From JBAVVD01 sp049697115 (GTDB taxonomy: Bacteria > Acidobacteriota > Aminicenantia > Aminicenantales > UBA4085): DNA of 64,000 bases. The position numbers were made by a program, and so were the translations under genes. The stretch spans positions 1 through 64,000 of the forward strand of contig JBAVVD010000035.1 of NCBI GenBank assembly GCA_049697115.1, in the 5' to 3' direction. Shown here piece after piece: positions 26,103-35,150 of the stretch (the stretch's first letter is position 1; every line of letters starts with the position of its first letter). The notes beneath the pieces were generated by a model. That model saw only the letters and a list, made by a program, of their open reading frames with translations. It was not told the DNA's origin and made no database searches.

Positions 26103-26180
26103 CCCGAATCTCCATAGTTAGGTCTGGAGGAATAGGGCTTCCATTTTACTTTTGTTTTTTCCAATTGGCAAGACACTTGG

Positions 26181-26202
26181 TCCGCCCACTGATCAGGGCG
26201 GA
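26181..26202 (-). terminator. Hairpin directly after the sensor kinase stop codon
   Basis: TCCGCCC (26181-26187) and GGGCGGA (26196-26202) form a perfect 7-bp stem with an 8-base loop, abutting the stop codon of the minus-strand kinase gene. No clear T tract follows on the minus strand, so intrinsic termination is uncertain; it may act as a 3' stabilising hairpin before the fucosidase gene. Confidence 0.35.
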
Positions 26203-29200
26203 TTAGAACCGAACCAAGAATTCCGTTCCTTTTTCCCGCTTGAGTTCAATTGTCCCGTCAATCTGGGAGACCAGGCCGGTGACGAGCTGCATGCCGAGTG
26301 TTTTTGTCTGATGAAAGTCCAGATTTTTTGGAAAGCCTATGCCTGTATCTTTTACGGTCAGCTCGAATTTTCCCGTCGGGTCTCCGTGCATATGGACAGT
26401 AATTTCTCCACTTGAGCCCTTCGGGAAAGCATGTTTCAATGCGTTGGTCACGAGCTCACTGACGATCAGTCCACAGGGAATCGCGCGGTTGATATCCAGA
26501 AACGCGTTGGATACATCCAGATTCAGCCGGACTCTTTTAGCACCGTTTGTATAGATGGAGAAAAGATGCTGTGTGAGCCTCTTTATATAATCGGAAAAAT
26601 TAATCCTGGCCAGGTCTCCGGACCTGTACAGGCTTTCATGGATCAGGGCCATGGATTTGATGCGATTCTGGCTGTCCTTGAACACTTGAAGAGCCTTTGA
26701 GTCCGTAATTTGCGAGGATTGAAGCCGGAGCAGGCTGGAGATGATCTGCATGTTGTTTTTGACCCGATGGTGAATTTCCTTGAGGAGCACTTCTTTCTCT
26801 GTCAGAGAGTCCTTCAGTTCCGCCTCTCTTTCCCGGAGGAACTGTTCGGTGCGCTTGCGGACGGCAATTTCCTGTTCCAGCTCAATGTTGGCTGCTTTAA
26901 GGTCTGACGTTCGCTCCTCGACCTTACTTTCCAGTTGGTGAGCTCTCTGGAGGATCGCACGGGTTCGGATTTTGACGAAGGCGAAAATCGAGAGAAGAAC
27001 GGCAGCCGCAAGAAGACCTCTGAACCAAATCCTCTGCCATAACGGCGGAGTAATGACTACCTGCAGAGAAACGCCTTCTTCATTCCAGATGCCGTCGTTG
27101 TTCGAGCCCAGGACTCTGAAGATATATTTTCCAGGAGGGACATGAGTATACGTGGCAAAGTGCCGATTTCCCACTTCGTGCCAGTTTTCCTCCAGCCCTT
27201 CCATTTTATATTTGTATTGATTTTTTTGAGGGCTGATATAATTCAGGGCTGCAAACTCAAAGGAGAAAACATCATCTCTGTAAGAGAGTCTGATAGATTT
27301 GGCGGTGATGATGGATTGCTCAAGGAAGGATCGGCCGTCGGCCGTTTTCCCGATGGGGATGGATTCATTAAACAACTGGAAATCCGTAATCACTACAGGA
27401 GGGATTTGAAGATTGTCCTTAATTTTCTCCGGATAAAAAGCATTGAGCCCGTTGATGCCGCCGAAAAAGATCTCTCCCTGCCGGTTCTTATAAAAGGCAT
27501 TATAGTTGAATTCATTGCTCTGCAGGCCGTCGCTCACATCGTAATTCTTGAATGTTCTTGTTTCGGGATTAAACCGCGACAATCCGTGATTTGTGCTCAG
27601 CCAGAGATGGCCCATGCGGTCTTCGGCAATGCCGTAGACGACGTTGTTCGGAAGGCCGTTCTTTGTGGTGAAATGGATAAATTGACCGGTTTTACGGTCA
27701 AAGAGTTCGAGGCCTCCTCCGGCCGTGCCCACCCACAGGTTTCCCTTGCTGTCCTTGCAGAGACTAAGGATGAAATTGTGTCTGAGGCTGTGGGGATTTT
27801 TGGGATCGAATAAATAATGGGTGAATTGCGCCTGGGCCGTATCAAAACGGTTGAGGCCTCTATCCTGTGTTCCAATCCAGAAGATTCCCGACCTGTCTTC
27901 GAGTATGGAGCGGACATAATTGCCGCTCAAACTGTTCGGATTGTTCGGGTCGGCCTGATAGCGGATGAATCTTTTTGTGGTCGGGTCAAACCGGTTCAAA
28001 CCGTTCCGGGTTCCTGCCCAGAGGACTCCAGATCGGTCCACATAAAGAAAGGGGACCCAATTGTGACTCAAACTATATGGATCTTTGGGGTCGTTCAGGT
28101 ATCGGGTGAACCTTCCCGAGGCAGGATCAAACCTGTTGATTCCGCCTCCCAGAGTCCCTATCCAGAGCCTGTGGGCGTCGTCTTCGACGATGCTGTAGAC
28201 CGTGTTTTGGCTCAGGGAGTGAGGATCATTGGGGTCGTTTACATAATGAACGTATTTTTGAGTCCGGCGGTTGATGCCGGTGAGGCCGTTTCGCGTGCCT
28301 ATCCAGAGTCTGCCTTCGGAGTCTTCGAAGACGGCGGAGACGTGTTTATGGATGAGGCTGTTGGGATTTCCCGGCTTGTGCCTGTAGATCTGAAATCGTT
28401 TAGAGGCAGGGCTGTACAGGTTGATTCCTCCGTTTTGCGTGCCTATCCAGATATTTCCGGCTTTCCCTTTGTAGAGAATCAGTACACTATTGTCGCTCAG
28501 GCTGTTCGGATCATTCGGGTCATTTTTGTAACAGATGACCTGCCCCGTATTCGGATCGAGAATGTTGAGGCCATTGGGGGTGGCGACCCAGATTTTTTCT
28601 TCCTCATCGGCGCAGATGGAGCGAATGAGGCTGTCACTCAGGCAGTTCGGCTGGCCGGAGAGCCTTGGCCACTGATAAAACCGCTCTTTTTTGTAGTCGA
28701 ATTGGTTCAGCCCAAATTCAGTGCCCACCCAGAGGTTTCCTTTTTTGTCTTCAAAAAGGGCGTTGATCGTGTTGTGGCTCAGGCTGTCGGGATTATTGGG
28801 TTGGCTGGCATAACGGATGAACTCTCTTTTTTGACGGTCAAACCGGTTGAGTCCATTCTGGGTTCCGACCCAGAGGATACCCAGGCTGTCTTCAAGAATG
28901 GAGAGAATGGTGTTATGGCTCAGACTTTTCGGATTATCGGGTTCGCTCTGAAAGCAGATGAATTTCTTGGTACGGCGGTCGAATTGATTGAGCCCATTCT
29001 GGGTTCCGACCCAGAGGATACCCCGGCTGTCTTCAAAGAGAGCATTGACCGAGTCGTTGCTTAAGCTGGATGCATTGCCGGGTTCATTCGTATAAGTGAT
29101 AAATTTCTCATCGTCCGCATCGAACAGGCTGAGCCCTCCTCCGCTTGTTCCCACCCAGAGATTTTTGGACCTGTCTTCATAGAGACAGGCGATATTACTG

Positions 29201-29475
29201 GTCCTGAGACCGGAGGGATCATTGGGATCATAGGAGATGACCTTGAATTTGTATCCGTCGTAACGATGGAGGCCGCCCTGTGTGCCGAACCAGATGAATC
29301 CTCTGTGATCCCGCAGGATGCAGATCACGGTATTCTGTGACAATCCCTGCTCGATAGAGATATGGCTGAACCGGATCAATTCGTCCTGGGCATAGACACG
29401 TGCACAAAGGAAGAGACTAAGGGAAACGATGGCCAGTCGCAGGGGATGTGCATGAAATGTGAAACGTGGCTTCAT
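26203..29475 (-). CDS. Propeller-domain sensor histidine kinase (HisKA_2 type)
   Basis: Membrane sensor kinase. A signal peptide (LRLAIVSLSLFLCARVYAQ) precedes about 14 two-component-propeller repeats of about 45 residues (WFGTQGGLHRYDGYKF, WVGTQNGLNQFD and so on), enough for two seven-bladed propellers. A Y_Y_Y-type domain follows (YKMEGLEENWHEVGN, TYTHVPPGKYIFRV), then a transmembrane helix (LLAAAVLLSIFAFVKI), a coiled coil, and a HisKA_2 kinase: EIHHRVKNNMQIISSLLRLQ with His902 or His903, SELVTNALKHAF and DTGIGF. Unlike many hybrids it has no receiver or HTH domain. ATG 29475 gives the best signal peptide; a GTG 51 bases upstream is possible. Its neighbour encodes a fucosidase. Confidence 0.87.
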   Translation of the reverse strand: MKPRFTFHAHPLRLAIVSLSLFLCARVYAQDELIRFSHISIEQGLSQNTVICILRDHRGFIWFGTQGGLHRYDGYKFKVISYDPNDPSGLRTSNIACLYEDRSKNLWVGTSGGGLSLFDADDEKFITYTNEPGNASSLSNDSVNALFEDSRGILWVGTQNGLNQFDRRTKKFICFQSEPDNPKSLSHNTILSILEDSLGILWVGTQNGLNRFDRQKREFIRYASQPNNPDSLSHNTINALFEDKKGNLWVGTEFGLNQFDYKKERFYQWPRLSGQPNCLSDSLIRSICADEEEKIWVATPNGLNILDPNTGQVICYKNDPNDPNSLSDNSVLILYKGKAGNIWIGTQNGGINLYSPASKRFQIYRHKPGNPNSLIHKHVSAVFEDSEGRLWIGTRNGLTGINRRTQKYVHYVNDPNDPHSLSQNTVYSIVEDDAHRLWIGTLGGGINRFDPASGRFTRYLNDPKDPYSLSHNWVPFLYVDRSGVLWAGTRNGLNRFDPTTKRFIRYQADPNNPNSLSGNYVRSILEDRSGIFWIGTQDRGLNRFDTAQAQFTHYLFDPKNPHSLRHNFILSLCKDSKGNLWVGTAGGGLELFDRKTGQFIHFTTKNGLPNNVVYGIAEDRMGHLWLSTNHGLSRFNPETRTFKNYDVSDGLQSNEFNYNAFYKNRQGEIFFGGINGLNAFYPEKIKDNLQIPPVVITDFQLFNESIPIGKTADGRSFLEQSIITAKSIRLSYRDDVFSFEFAALNYISPQKNQYKYKMEGLEENWHEVGNRHFATYTHVPPGKYIFRVLGSNNDGIWNEEGVSLQVVITPPLWQRIWFRGLLAAAVLLSIFAFVKIRTRAILQRAHQLESKVEERTSDLKAANIELEQEIAVRKRTEQFLREREAELKDSLTEKEVLLKEIHHRVKNNMQIISSLLRLQSSQITDSKALQVFKDSQNRIKSMALIHESLYRSGDLARINFSDYIKRLTQHLFSIYTNGAKRVRLNLDVSNAFLDINRAIPCGLIVSELVTNALKHAFPKGSSGEITVHMHGDPTGKFELTVKDTGIGFPKNLDFHQTKTLGMQLVTGLVSQIDGTIELKREKGTEFLVRF

Positions 29476-29602
29476 TTTATTCCAAGTAATGTATTTTAAA
29501 AAAAAATGAATGACCTTTGCAAACACCTGTGAATAAAGATACGAAACATACAGATTGTCCCTAGAGCCATTTCATTATGAACAAGGCCTTCTCCTCCGAC
29601 AA

Positions 29603-31123
29603 TCAGAATTCTTTAAGCGGTTTAAAATCGATGTCGGGACGCTCGTAAATCCCGGTTCCCACCACCTGATCTGTATAAGATTTCACCCAGTAATAATTGT
29701 GCCCGGCCTTGACTTTCCACGTCTGCCCGGTTTCAGGGTCCACGACATCCGTCATGCCAAGAATGGCATTGGAGAATTTCCGGTGGATGTCATCCAGGAC
29801 TCCTTGCCTTGTCCAGTAGGAATCATTGATGATGCGGGTGATTTCCTGGTTGGTCTGGGTTACGATTTGGGAGACATTGACGGCGAGCTGTTGCTGGGAT
29901 GCCACCCAATGAGGATTCATTCTTACGCTCTGGAACATGTGAGTGGCGATCTCGCGGACGGTCTCGGCCTCAGGCTCCGGACAGGTATAAATCATCAGCA
30001 ATGCCACGGACCAGTTTCCGCCCGGCATGGACGAAGACTGGACAACCTGGGTCAAGGCCAGGCCATAGCCGATAAACGGTTCCGCATTCTGCGCGAACCG
30101 GAAGGCGGCATCTCCCGCATGGAGAAGGAAAGAAACGCCGAAGGCCTGAAACTGGCTGTAGATTCTGTTAAAGTCGGCCACGATGTCGGGACGGTCTTGT
30201 TGGTTGACATATGCGAATTGACTCAGGCCGGGAATGTAATTCTGCTGAAGGTACTTGTGCAGAAAATCGAGGCCGGGAGCGTAGCTTTCCACCCGCATCT
30301 GGACGCCGTATCCGGGGGAATACCAGGAGCCTTCGTGGAATCCGGCCCAGGCCAGGGTTTGGTTGGGAATAGCAAATAGGGGAAGGTTGCGGTCATTGAA
30401 CTGGATGCGAATTCTCCTGTCTGGAGAAACGGCATGAAGGACATGGACAAGGTCGACAGAGGCCCGCCGAAGGGTTCCGCCTTGAATTTCCCAACCCTGG
30501 GGGACTTCAAGGCGGAATGCCTGTTCAACGGGATCCTGCCAGTCCGAGTACCGAATCTTTGGCTGAGGTGGAGTTTTGACGGAGGCGGATTCAGGTGCTA
30601 GAAAATGGAATGACATGCACATGGAGATGAGTTGGTCTTTCTGATCCTCAAAGGCATCCTGACGAGCGGCCATGACATAGAGAATTCCGCTCCTTTCATG
30701 AATGGAACAGAAGCCCAGCCCCTGATAATCAATACTGTTTCTTTGAAAACGAAATTTCAGGGCCGCTTCATCCGGAACCTGGCGAATCTGCTCCATTTTT
30801 TCGATGTCCACTTCGGCGAAAAAATTGGAGAATCGGGAGAGGTTCTGTTCCAGCCAGCTCCGGCTCTGAGTGAAGCGTTTGAGGAAAAAGGGGTAGACAA
30901 GGATAAAAGAGGGATCCTCGGCCTCATTTTTTGCGGAGATCCGGATGAAGGACCCATCGACCACCTGGGCCTGCCAGTTTCGGGGATGCTTGAGGGAAAA
31001 GCCCTGGGGATATTTTTTTCTCACTGTTTTTTGAGCTCCAGGGCCGCAGCCTGTCTGAAGGAAGGAAAGGAAAATGAATGAAAAAAGAAGAAAAAAGAGC
31101 TTTTGATTTCTTAAAAATTTCAT
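29603..31123 (-). CDS. Lipoprotein of unknown function
   Basis: I do not recognise a family. The 506-residue product has a clear lipoprotein signal peptide (LLFSFIFLSFLQTGC, Cys26). Two similar-sized halves follow: about 30-180 begins KYPQGFSLKHPRNWQAQVVDG, and about 190-330 begins FRLEVPQGWEIQGG. These resemble PsbP/DUF1795-like beta folds that start with a P-x-G-W motif. The remainder is helical with VNQQDRPDIVADFNRIYS and a conserved-looking end DVVDPETGQTWKVKAG followed by HNYYWV. It is transcribed towards the sensor kinase, 127 bases upstream of it, and divergently from hslV. Role unknown. Confidence 0.65.
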   Translation of the reverse strand: MKFLRNQKLFFLLFSFIFLSFLQTGCGPGAQKTVRKKYPQGFSLKHPRNWQAQVVDGSFIRISAKNEAEDPSFILVYPFFLKRFTQSRSWLEQNLSRFSNFFAEVDIEKMEQIRQVPDEAALKFRFQRNSIDYQGLGFCSIHERSGILYVMAARQDAFEDQKDQLISMCMSFHFLAPESASVKTPPQPKIRYSDWQDPVEQAFRLEVPQGWEIQGGTLRRASVDLVHVLHAVSPDRRIRIQFNDRNLPLFAIPNQTLAWAGFHEGSWYSPGYGVQMRVESYAPGLDFLHKYLQQNYIPGLSQFAYVNQQDRPDIVADFNRIYSQFQAFGVSFLLHAGDAAFRFAQNAEPFIGYGLALTQVVQSSSMPGGNWSVALLMIYTCPEPEAETVREIATHMFQSVRMNPHWVASQQQLAVNVSQIVTQTNQEITRIINDSYWTRQGVLDDIHRKFSNAILGMTDVVDPETGQTWKVKAGHNYYWVKSYTDQVVGTGIYERPDIDFKPLKEF

Positions 31124-31304
31124 TGGCGTTTCCTCCTTGGCTGTAAGCTTCCTTTTTCCTTTGAATTAAGCCCTCAGAGGCTCGATTTGGCCTTTTCCGC
31201 CTCTGCTTAGACTTTTATCAGATTTTTCAGGTTATGACAACCCGGTCGTCACTTTACATATTTCACTCCATCCTTTATTATAATAATGATATCTTGGAGA
31301 ACAG

Positions 31305-31832
31305 ATGATACAATCAACAACAATTATTTGCATCCGCCATAAAGGTGGGCTGGCCATTGCCGGTGACGGCCAGGTGACGATCGGCCAGACCATCCTGAAG
31401 CAGACGGCCAATAAAATCCGGCGTCTTTATAAAGGCCAGGTTCTGGCCGGATTTGCAGGCGCCACTTCGGATGCCGTCGCCCTTTTTTCGAGGTTTGAGG
31501 GAAAACTCGAGGAGTACAAAGGTAAGCTCTCACGGGCCGCCATTGAGCTGGCTAAGGATTGGCGTCTGGATAAAGCCCTCCGCCGCCTGGAGGCATTGAT
31601 GATTGTGGCGGATAAAGAGAGTTCATTTCTGATCTCAGGGACGGGGGATGTGGTCGAGCCGGACGATGGGATCATCGCCATCGGCTCAGGAGGGCCTTTT
31701 GCCCTGGCCGCCGCCCGTGCCCTTATCCGGCATACAGACCTCTCGGCCAGAGAGGTTGCTCTGGAAGCCATGAAAATCAGCGCAGGCATCTGCGTCTATA
31801 CGAACGACCAGTTTGTTATTGAGGAACTCTAA
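31305..31832 (+). CDS. hslV: ATP-dependent protease peptidase subunit HslV
   Basis: Proteasome-beta-like peptidase that assembles as a dodecamer with the HslU unfoldase in the cytoplasm. The mature N-terminus is expected at Thr5 (TTIICIRHKGGLAIAGDGQV), after removal of a four-residue leader. GDGQVTIG, QVLAGFAGATSDAVALFSRFE and GSGGPFALAAARALIRHTDLS are family signatures. The 175-residue length is normal. TTGGAG precedes the ATG. The stop overlaps hslU by one base (TAATG), so the two are coupled. The 180-base region upstream, shared with the divergent lipoprotein, contains TATAAT at 31279 but no well-spaced -35. Confidence 0.95.
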   Translation: MIQSTTIICIRHKGGLAIAGDGQVTIGQTILKQTANKIRRLYKGQVLAGFAGATSDAVALFSRFEGKLEEYKGKLSRAAIELAKDWRLDKALRRLEALMIVADKESSFLISGTGDVVEPDDGIIAIGSGGPFALAAARALIRHTDLSAREVALEAMKISAGICVYTNDQFVIEEL

Positions 31833-33223
31833 TGGCCATCCAACTATCCAGGAGAATTGAAAAGACGGTCGAAGAATTCGATGTCCGCGAGCTGACACCC
31901 CAGGAAATTGTTACGGAGTTGGACAAATACATCATCGGTCAGAAAGCGGCCAAGAAAGCCGTGGCCATCGCCCTCCGAAACAGGTACCGCCGCCGCCGCG
32001 TACCGCCTGAACTGGCTGACGAGATTGCTCCCAAGAACATCCTCATGATCGGCCCCACAGGGGTAGGGAAAACCGAGATATCCCGCCGCTTGGCCAAGCT
32101 CACTTCATCTCCTTTCTCAAAGATCGAAGCCAGTAAGTTCACCGAGGTCGGCTATGTGGGCAGGGATGTGGAATCCATGATCAGGGATCTGGTCCGGATT
32201 TCCGTGGATATCGTCAAGCAGGAAAAAATTGGGGAGATCCGAGAAAAAGCCGAATTTAACGCAGAAGAAAAACTGCTGGATTTGCTCCTTCCGCCGTTAA
32301 GGCGAAAGGACAACTCCATGACGGATGAAGACCACAATCGGTTTCAGGAGACGAGAGAGAAACTGAGAAAGCAGCTGCGGGAGGGGTATCTGGATGAAAA
32401 AACGGTCGAGGTTGAAGTTAAAGAAAAAATGAGCTCTCCTTTTGAGATATTTTCCAACACGGGAGTGGAGGAAATCGGCATCCATATTCAGGAGATCATA
32501 CCCGGCTTTCTGGGAGGGAAGCCCAAGAAGCGCAAAGTCAAGATCAAGGAAGCGAAAGAATATTTACTGGATGACGAGCAGAAGCGATTGATCGACATGG
32601 ACCAGGTGGCTCGGCTGGCCGTGGAAAGGGTAGAACATTCGGGAATCATCTTTCTGGACGAGCTCGACAAGATTGCCGGCCGCGAGTCCGGCCACGGCCC
32701 GGAGGTCAGCCGTGAAGGTGTGCAGCGCGACCTCCTCCCCATCATCGAGGGAACGACGGTCAGCACCAGATACGGACTTGTGAAAACGGACCATATTCTC
32801 TTCATCGGCGCCGGTGCTTTTAATGTGGCCAAACCTTCGGATTTAATCCCCGAGCTCCAGGGACGGTTCCCGATTCGCGTTGAACTTTCTTCCCTCAGTA
32901 AAGAAGACTTCGTCAAAATCCTTACCGAGCCGGAAAATGCCCTGATTAAACAGTACAGAGCCCTTATGGAGACAGAGAATGTCCATGTGGATTTCACGCC
33001 GGATGCCGTCGATGAGATCGCTCAGATTGCCGAAGATGTCAACAGAGATTCCGAGGACATCGGCGCCCGCAGGCTCTACACGGTCATGGAGAAAGTCATG
33101 GAAGAAATTTCTTTTAAGGCGCCGAATATCAAGCAAAAAAATATTCCTATAGATCGAAAATATGTCCAAGACCAGCTGAGAGATATCATCAAGGACCAGG
33201 ATCTCAGACGCTTCATTCTTTAA
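31832..33223 (+). CDS. hslU: ATP-dependent protease ATPase subunit HslU
   Basis: AAA+ unfoldase of the HslVU protease. Walker A GPTGVGKT is at residues 74-81, the pore loop region SKFTEVGYVGRDVES follows, Walker B is IIFLDELDKIAGR, and the sensor region reads RDLLPIIEGTTVSTRYG and ELQGRFPIRVEL. The intermediate (I) domain spans about 110-240. The C-terminus ends LRRFIL, matching the tail that inserts into HslV. The 463-residue length is standard. Its stop overlaps the next start (TAATG), linking it to a lipoprotein gene. Confidence 0.96.
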   Translation: MAIQLSRRIEKTVEEFDVRELTPQEIVTELDKYIIGQKAAKKAVAIALRNRYRRRRVPPELADEIAPKNILMIGPTGVGKTEISRRLAKLTSSPFSKIEASKFTEVGYVGRDVESMIRDLVRISVDIVKQEKIGEIREKAEFNAEEKLLDLLLPPLRRKDNSMTDEDHNRFQETREKLRKQLREGYLDEKTVEVEVKEKMSSPFEIFSNTGVEEIGIHIQEIIPGFLGGKPKKRKVKIKEAKEYLLDDEQKRLIDMDQVARLAVERVEHSGIIFLDELDKIAGRESGHGPEVSREGVQRDLLPIIEGTTVSTRYGLVKTDHILFIGAGAFNVAKPSDLIPELQGRFPIRVELSSLSKEDFVKILTEPENALIKQYRALMETENVHVDFTPDAVDEIAQIAEDVNRDSEDIGARRLYTVMEKVMEEISFKAPNIKQKNIPIDRKYVQDQLRDIIKDQDLRRFIL

Positions 33224-34326
33224 TGAAAAAAAATTTATCTTTTCTGCTGGCGGCTCCTCTCCTGCTATTTTTTGCGGCCTGCGGGAAAAAAGGCCCGATC
33301 TATCCCCCTCTGGTTCTGATTCCCCAGCCTGTGGAAATCCTCAGGGTTTTCCAGAGAGGGGATAAAATTTTCCTCCAATGGGTGAATCCCACCGCCTATA
33401 TCGATGGAAGGTCGCTCTCCGGTATTTCGCTGATTGAGGTCTGGGTTTATGAGGCCGCCGACTCGTCCTCCGAAGAAGCCCGGGCCATTCCAATTGAGGA
33501 ATTCGAAAAAAAGGCCAGGCTTGCGGCGGTGATCAAGAAGGAAGAATTTTTAACCTTCCGGAAAGAAGGCGGCCCGCCTGAAGGGGAATTTCAGTATGTT
33601 TTTCCTTTAACGGGAAAAAGCCTGGGGGGCTGCCAATGGGCCTTTGCCATCAGGGTGATGGATGCGGGAAAAAAGAAATCGGAGTTTTCAAGGATCATTG
33701 CCCTCAGGCCTCAGGCTCTCTCTCTTCCGCCTTTCCAGGTTGAGGCGGCCGTTTTCGAGGACAGGATCGAGCTCAAATGGGCGGCGCCTCAAGAAAATAC
33801 GGACCGTTCCACTCCCGCGGCTGTGAAAGGCTACAACATCTACAGGGCCGAAGGAGAGAATATGCCCCGTCTCCTGAATTCGGCTCCGGTCAGTGATACC
33901 CAGCATGGCGACAAAGAGTTTCTTTTTGGAAGGAACTACCGCTACTTTATCCGGGCCTCGGCCTCGGAGTCTGCGCCGTATCTGGAGAGTGAAGATTCGG
34001 CGGTGATTGAGGTTTTGCCCAGAGACGTATTTGCGCCGGCTCCGCCTTCCGGATTGGAGGCGGTCAGCAGCACCGGCCTTGTCACTCTTATCTGGGAAGC
34101 CAACAGAGAGAAGGACATTGCCGGATATAAAGTCTGGCGGAAAGAGGAAGGCCGGGACGCCTGCGTCCTCCTGACCCCTGAGCCGATCCTGGAGAACACA
34201 TTCACGGATACAGCGGTTGAAAAGGGCCGAAGATATGAATATGCTATTACTGCCCTGGATCGCAGCGGCAATGAAAGCCAGAAGTCGGAACCTGTCGTTG
34301 AAATCACTGAAGATGAGGCTCCATGA
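33223..34326 (+). CDS. FN3-repeat lipoprotein with LptM-like N-terminus
   Basis: Lipoprotein signal peptide ending at Cys20 (LLFFAACGKKGPIYPP). The CGKKGPxYPP stretch right after the lipidated Cys resembles the LptM/YifL lipoprotein motif. The rest, about 30-360, reads as fibronectin type III domains: VEILRVFQRGDKIFLQWVNP, ELKWAAPQE ... GYNIYRAEGE, and VTLIWEANREKDIAGYKVWRK. It is presumably anchored in the outer or inner membrane facing the periplasm. Its ATG overlaps the hslU stop, and its stop overlaps the next start by four bases (ATGA). An interaction with LPS-transport machinery is only a guess from the short motif. Confidence 0.75.
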   Translation: MKKNLSFLLAAPLLLFFAACGKKGPIYPPLVLIPQPVEILRVFQRGDKIFLQWVNPTAYIDGRSLSGISLIEVWVYEAADSSSEEARAIPIEEFEKKARLAAVIKKEEFLTFRKEGGPPEGEFQYVFPLTGKSLGGCQWAFAIRVMDAGKKKSEFSRIIALRPQALSLPPFQVEAAVFEDRIELKWAAPQENTDRSTPAAVKGYNIYRAEGENMPRLLNSAPVSDTQHGDKEFLFGRNYRYFIRASASESAPYLESEDSAVIEVLPRDVFAPAPPSGLEAVSSTGLVTLIWEANREKDIAGYKVWRKEEGRDACVLLTPEPILENTFTDTAVEKGRRYEYAITALDRSGNESQKSEPVVEITEDEAP

Positions 34327-35090
34327 AGATCTATCGATATAAACACAAGAAAAAAATGTTCTGTGGGATCCTCAAGGAAGAGATGCTGTTTCCTATTCAG
34401 GGCTCACCCTTTAGAAAGTTTAAAATTTCAGGCGAGGCGGTTCCCATCAGCGTGGTCATACTCCTTTCGCCCGTCAAGCCCACAAAAATCGTCGCTGTCG
34501 GCCTCAACTACAGAGACCATGCCATGGAGCGCGGAAGGGGCCTGCCTGCAGAGCCTCTCCTTTTTATTAAGCCTTCCACGTCCGTGATCGGGCCGCAGGA
34601 TATCATCGTCTATCCCAAAATGTCCAAGAGAGTTGACTATGAAGGAGAGCTGGCTGTGGTCATCAAGAAAAGGGCTTACCTGTTGAATGACGATGAATGT
34701 GTGGAGAACTACATTCTGGGCTACACTTGTTTTAATGATGTGACCGCCCGTGACCTTCAGGATAAGGATGGACAGTTCACCCGGGCGAAATCCTTTGACA
34801 CATTTGCCGCCGTCGGGCCCTGCATTGTTACGGATATTGACGTCTCCAGTCTCTCCATCAAGACGTTTCTCAACGGGAAGCTGAGACAGTCGTCCAATAC
34901 CAAGAATCTCATTTTTCCTATCCCTTTTCTGGTCCGGTTTATTTCCCAGATTATGACGCTCAATCCCGGGGACATTATTACCACCGGCACGCCTGCCGGC
35001 ATAGGTTCCATGCAGCCCGGAGACCGTGTGGATGTTCAGATCGAGGGTATCGGGACTCTGTCCAACACCGTCATGAGCGTGCGGAGCTGA
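34323..35090 (+). CDS. Fumarylacetoacetate hydrolase family protein
   Basis: Member of the FAH superfamily (acylpyruvase / 2-hydroxyhepta-2,4-diene-1,7-dioate isomerase-like). IVAVGLNYRDHAMERG, PLLFIKPSTSVIGP, VDYEGELAVVIKKRAY with metal-binding acidic residues, GYTCFNDVTARDLQ, and GDIITTGTPAGIG are conserved. At 255 residues it matches the small bacterial FAHD1-like enzymes, which cleave acylpyruvates or decarboxylate oxaloacetate. The four-base ATGA overlap with the lipoprotein gene ties it to the hslVU transcript, though no functional link is evident. Confidence 0.88.
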   Translation: MKIYRYKHKKKMFCGILKEEMLFPIQGSPFRKFKISGEAVPISVVILLSPVKPTKIVAVGLNYRDHAMERGRGLPAEPLLFIKPSTSVIGPQDIIVYPKMSKRVDYEGELAVVIKKRAYLLNDDECVENYILGYTCFNDVTARDLQDKDGQFTRAKSFDTFAAVGPCIVTDIDVSSLSIKTFLNGKLRQSSNTKNLIFPIPFLVRFISQIMTLNPGDIITTGTPAGIGSMQPGDRVDVQIEGIGTLSNTVMSVRS

Positions 35091-35150
35091 AAAAGAAATC
35101 CAGAAGAAAAATTTGGAATAGAGTGAGGAAAAATTTAGAGGGAGGAGAAA

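Noticed and set aside
27817..29064. 415-codon open frame opposite the sensor kinase
   Set aside because: It mirrors the repeated propeller codons of the real gene and its repeats are the complement of WVGT blocks.
28800..29080. Regularly spaced DNA repeats that could suggest a CRISPR array
   Set aside because: Spacing is about 135 bases, the intervals are coding and in frame with propeller repeats, and no cas gene is present.
31253..31284. TTTACA ... TATAAT as hslV promoter
   Set aside because: The spacer is 20 bases, outside the usual 16-18 range.
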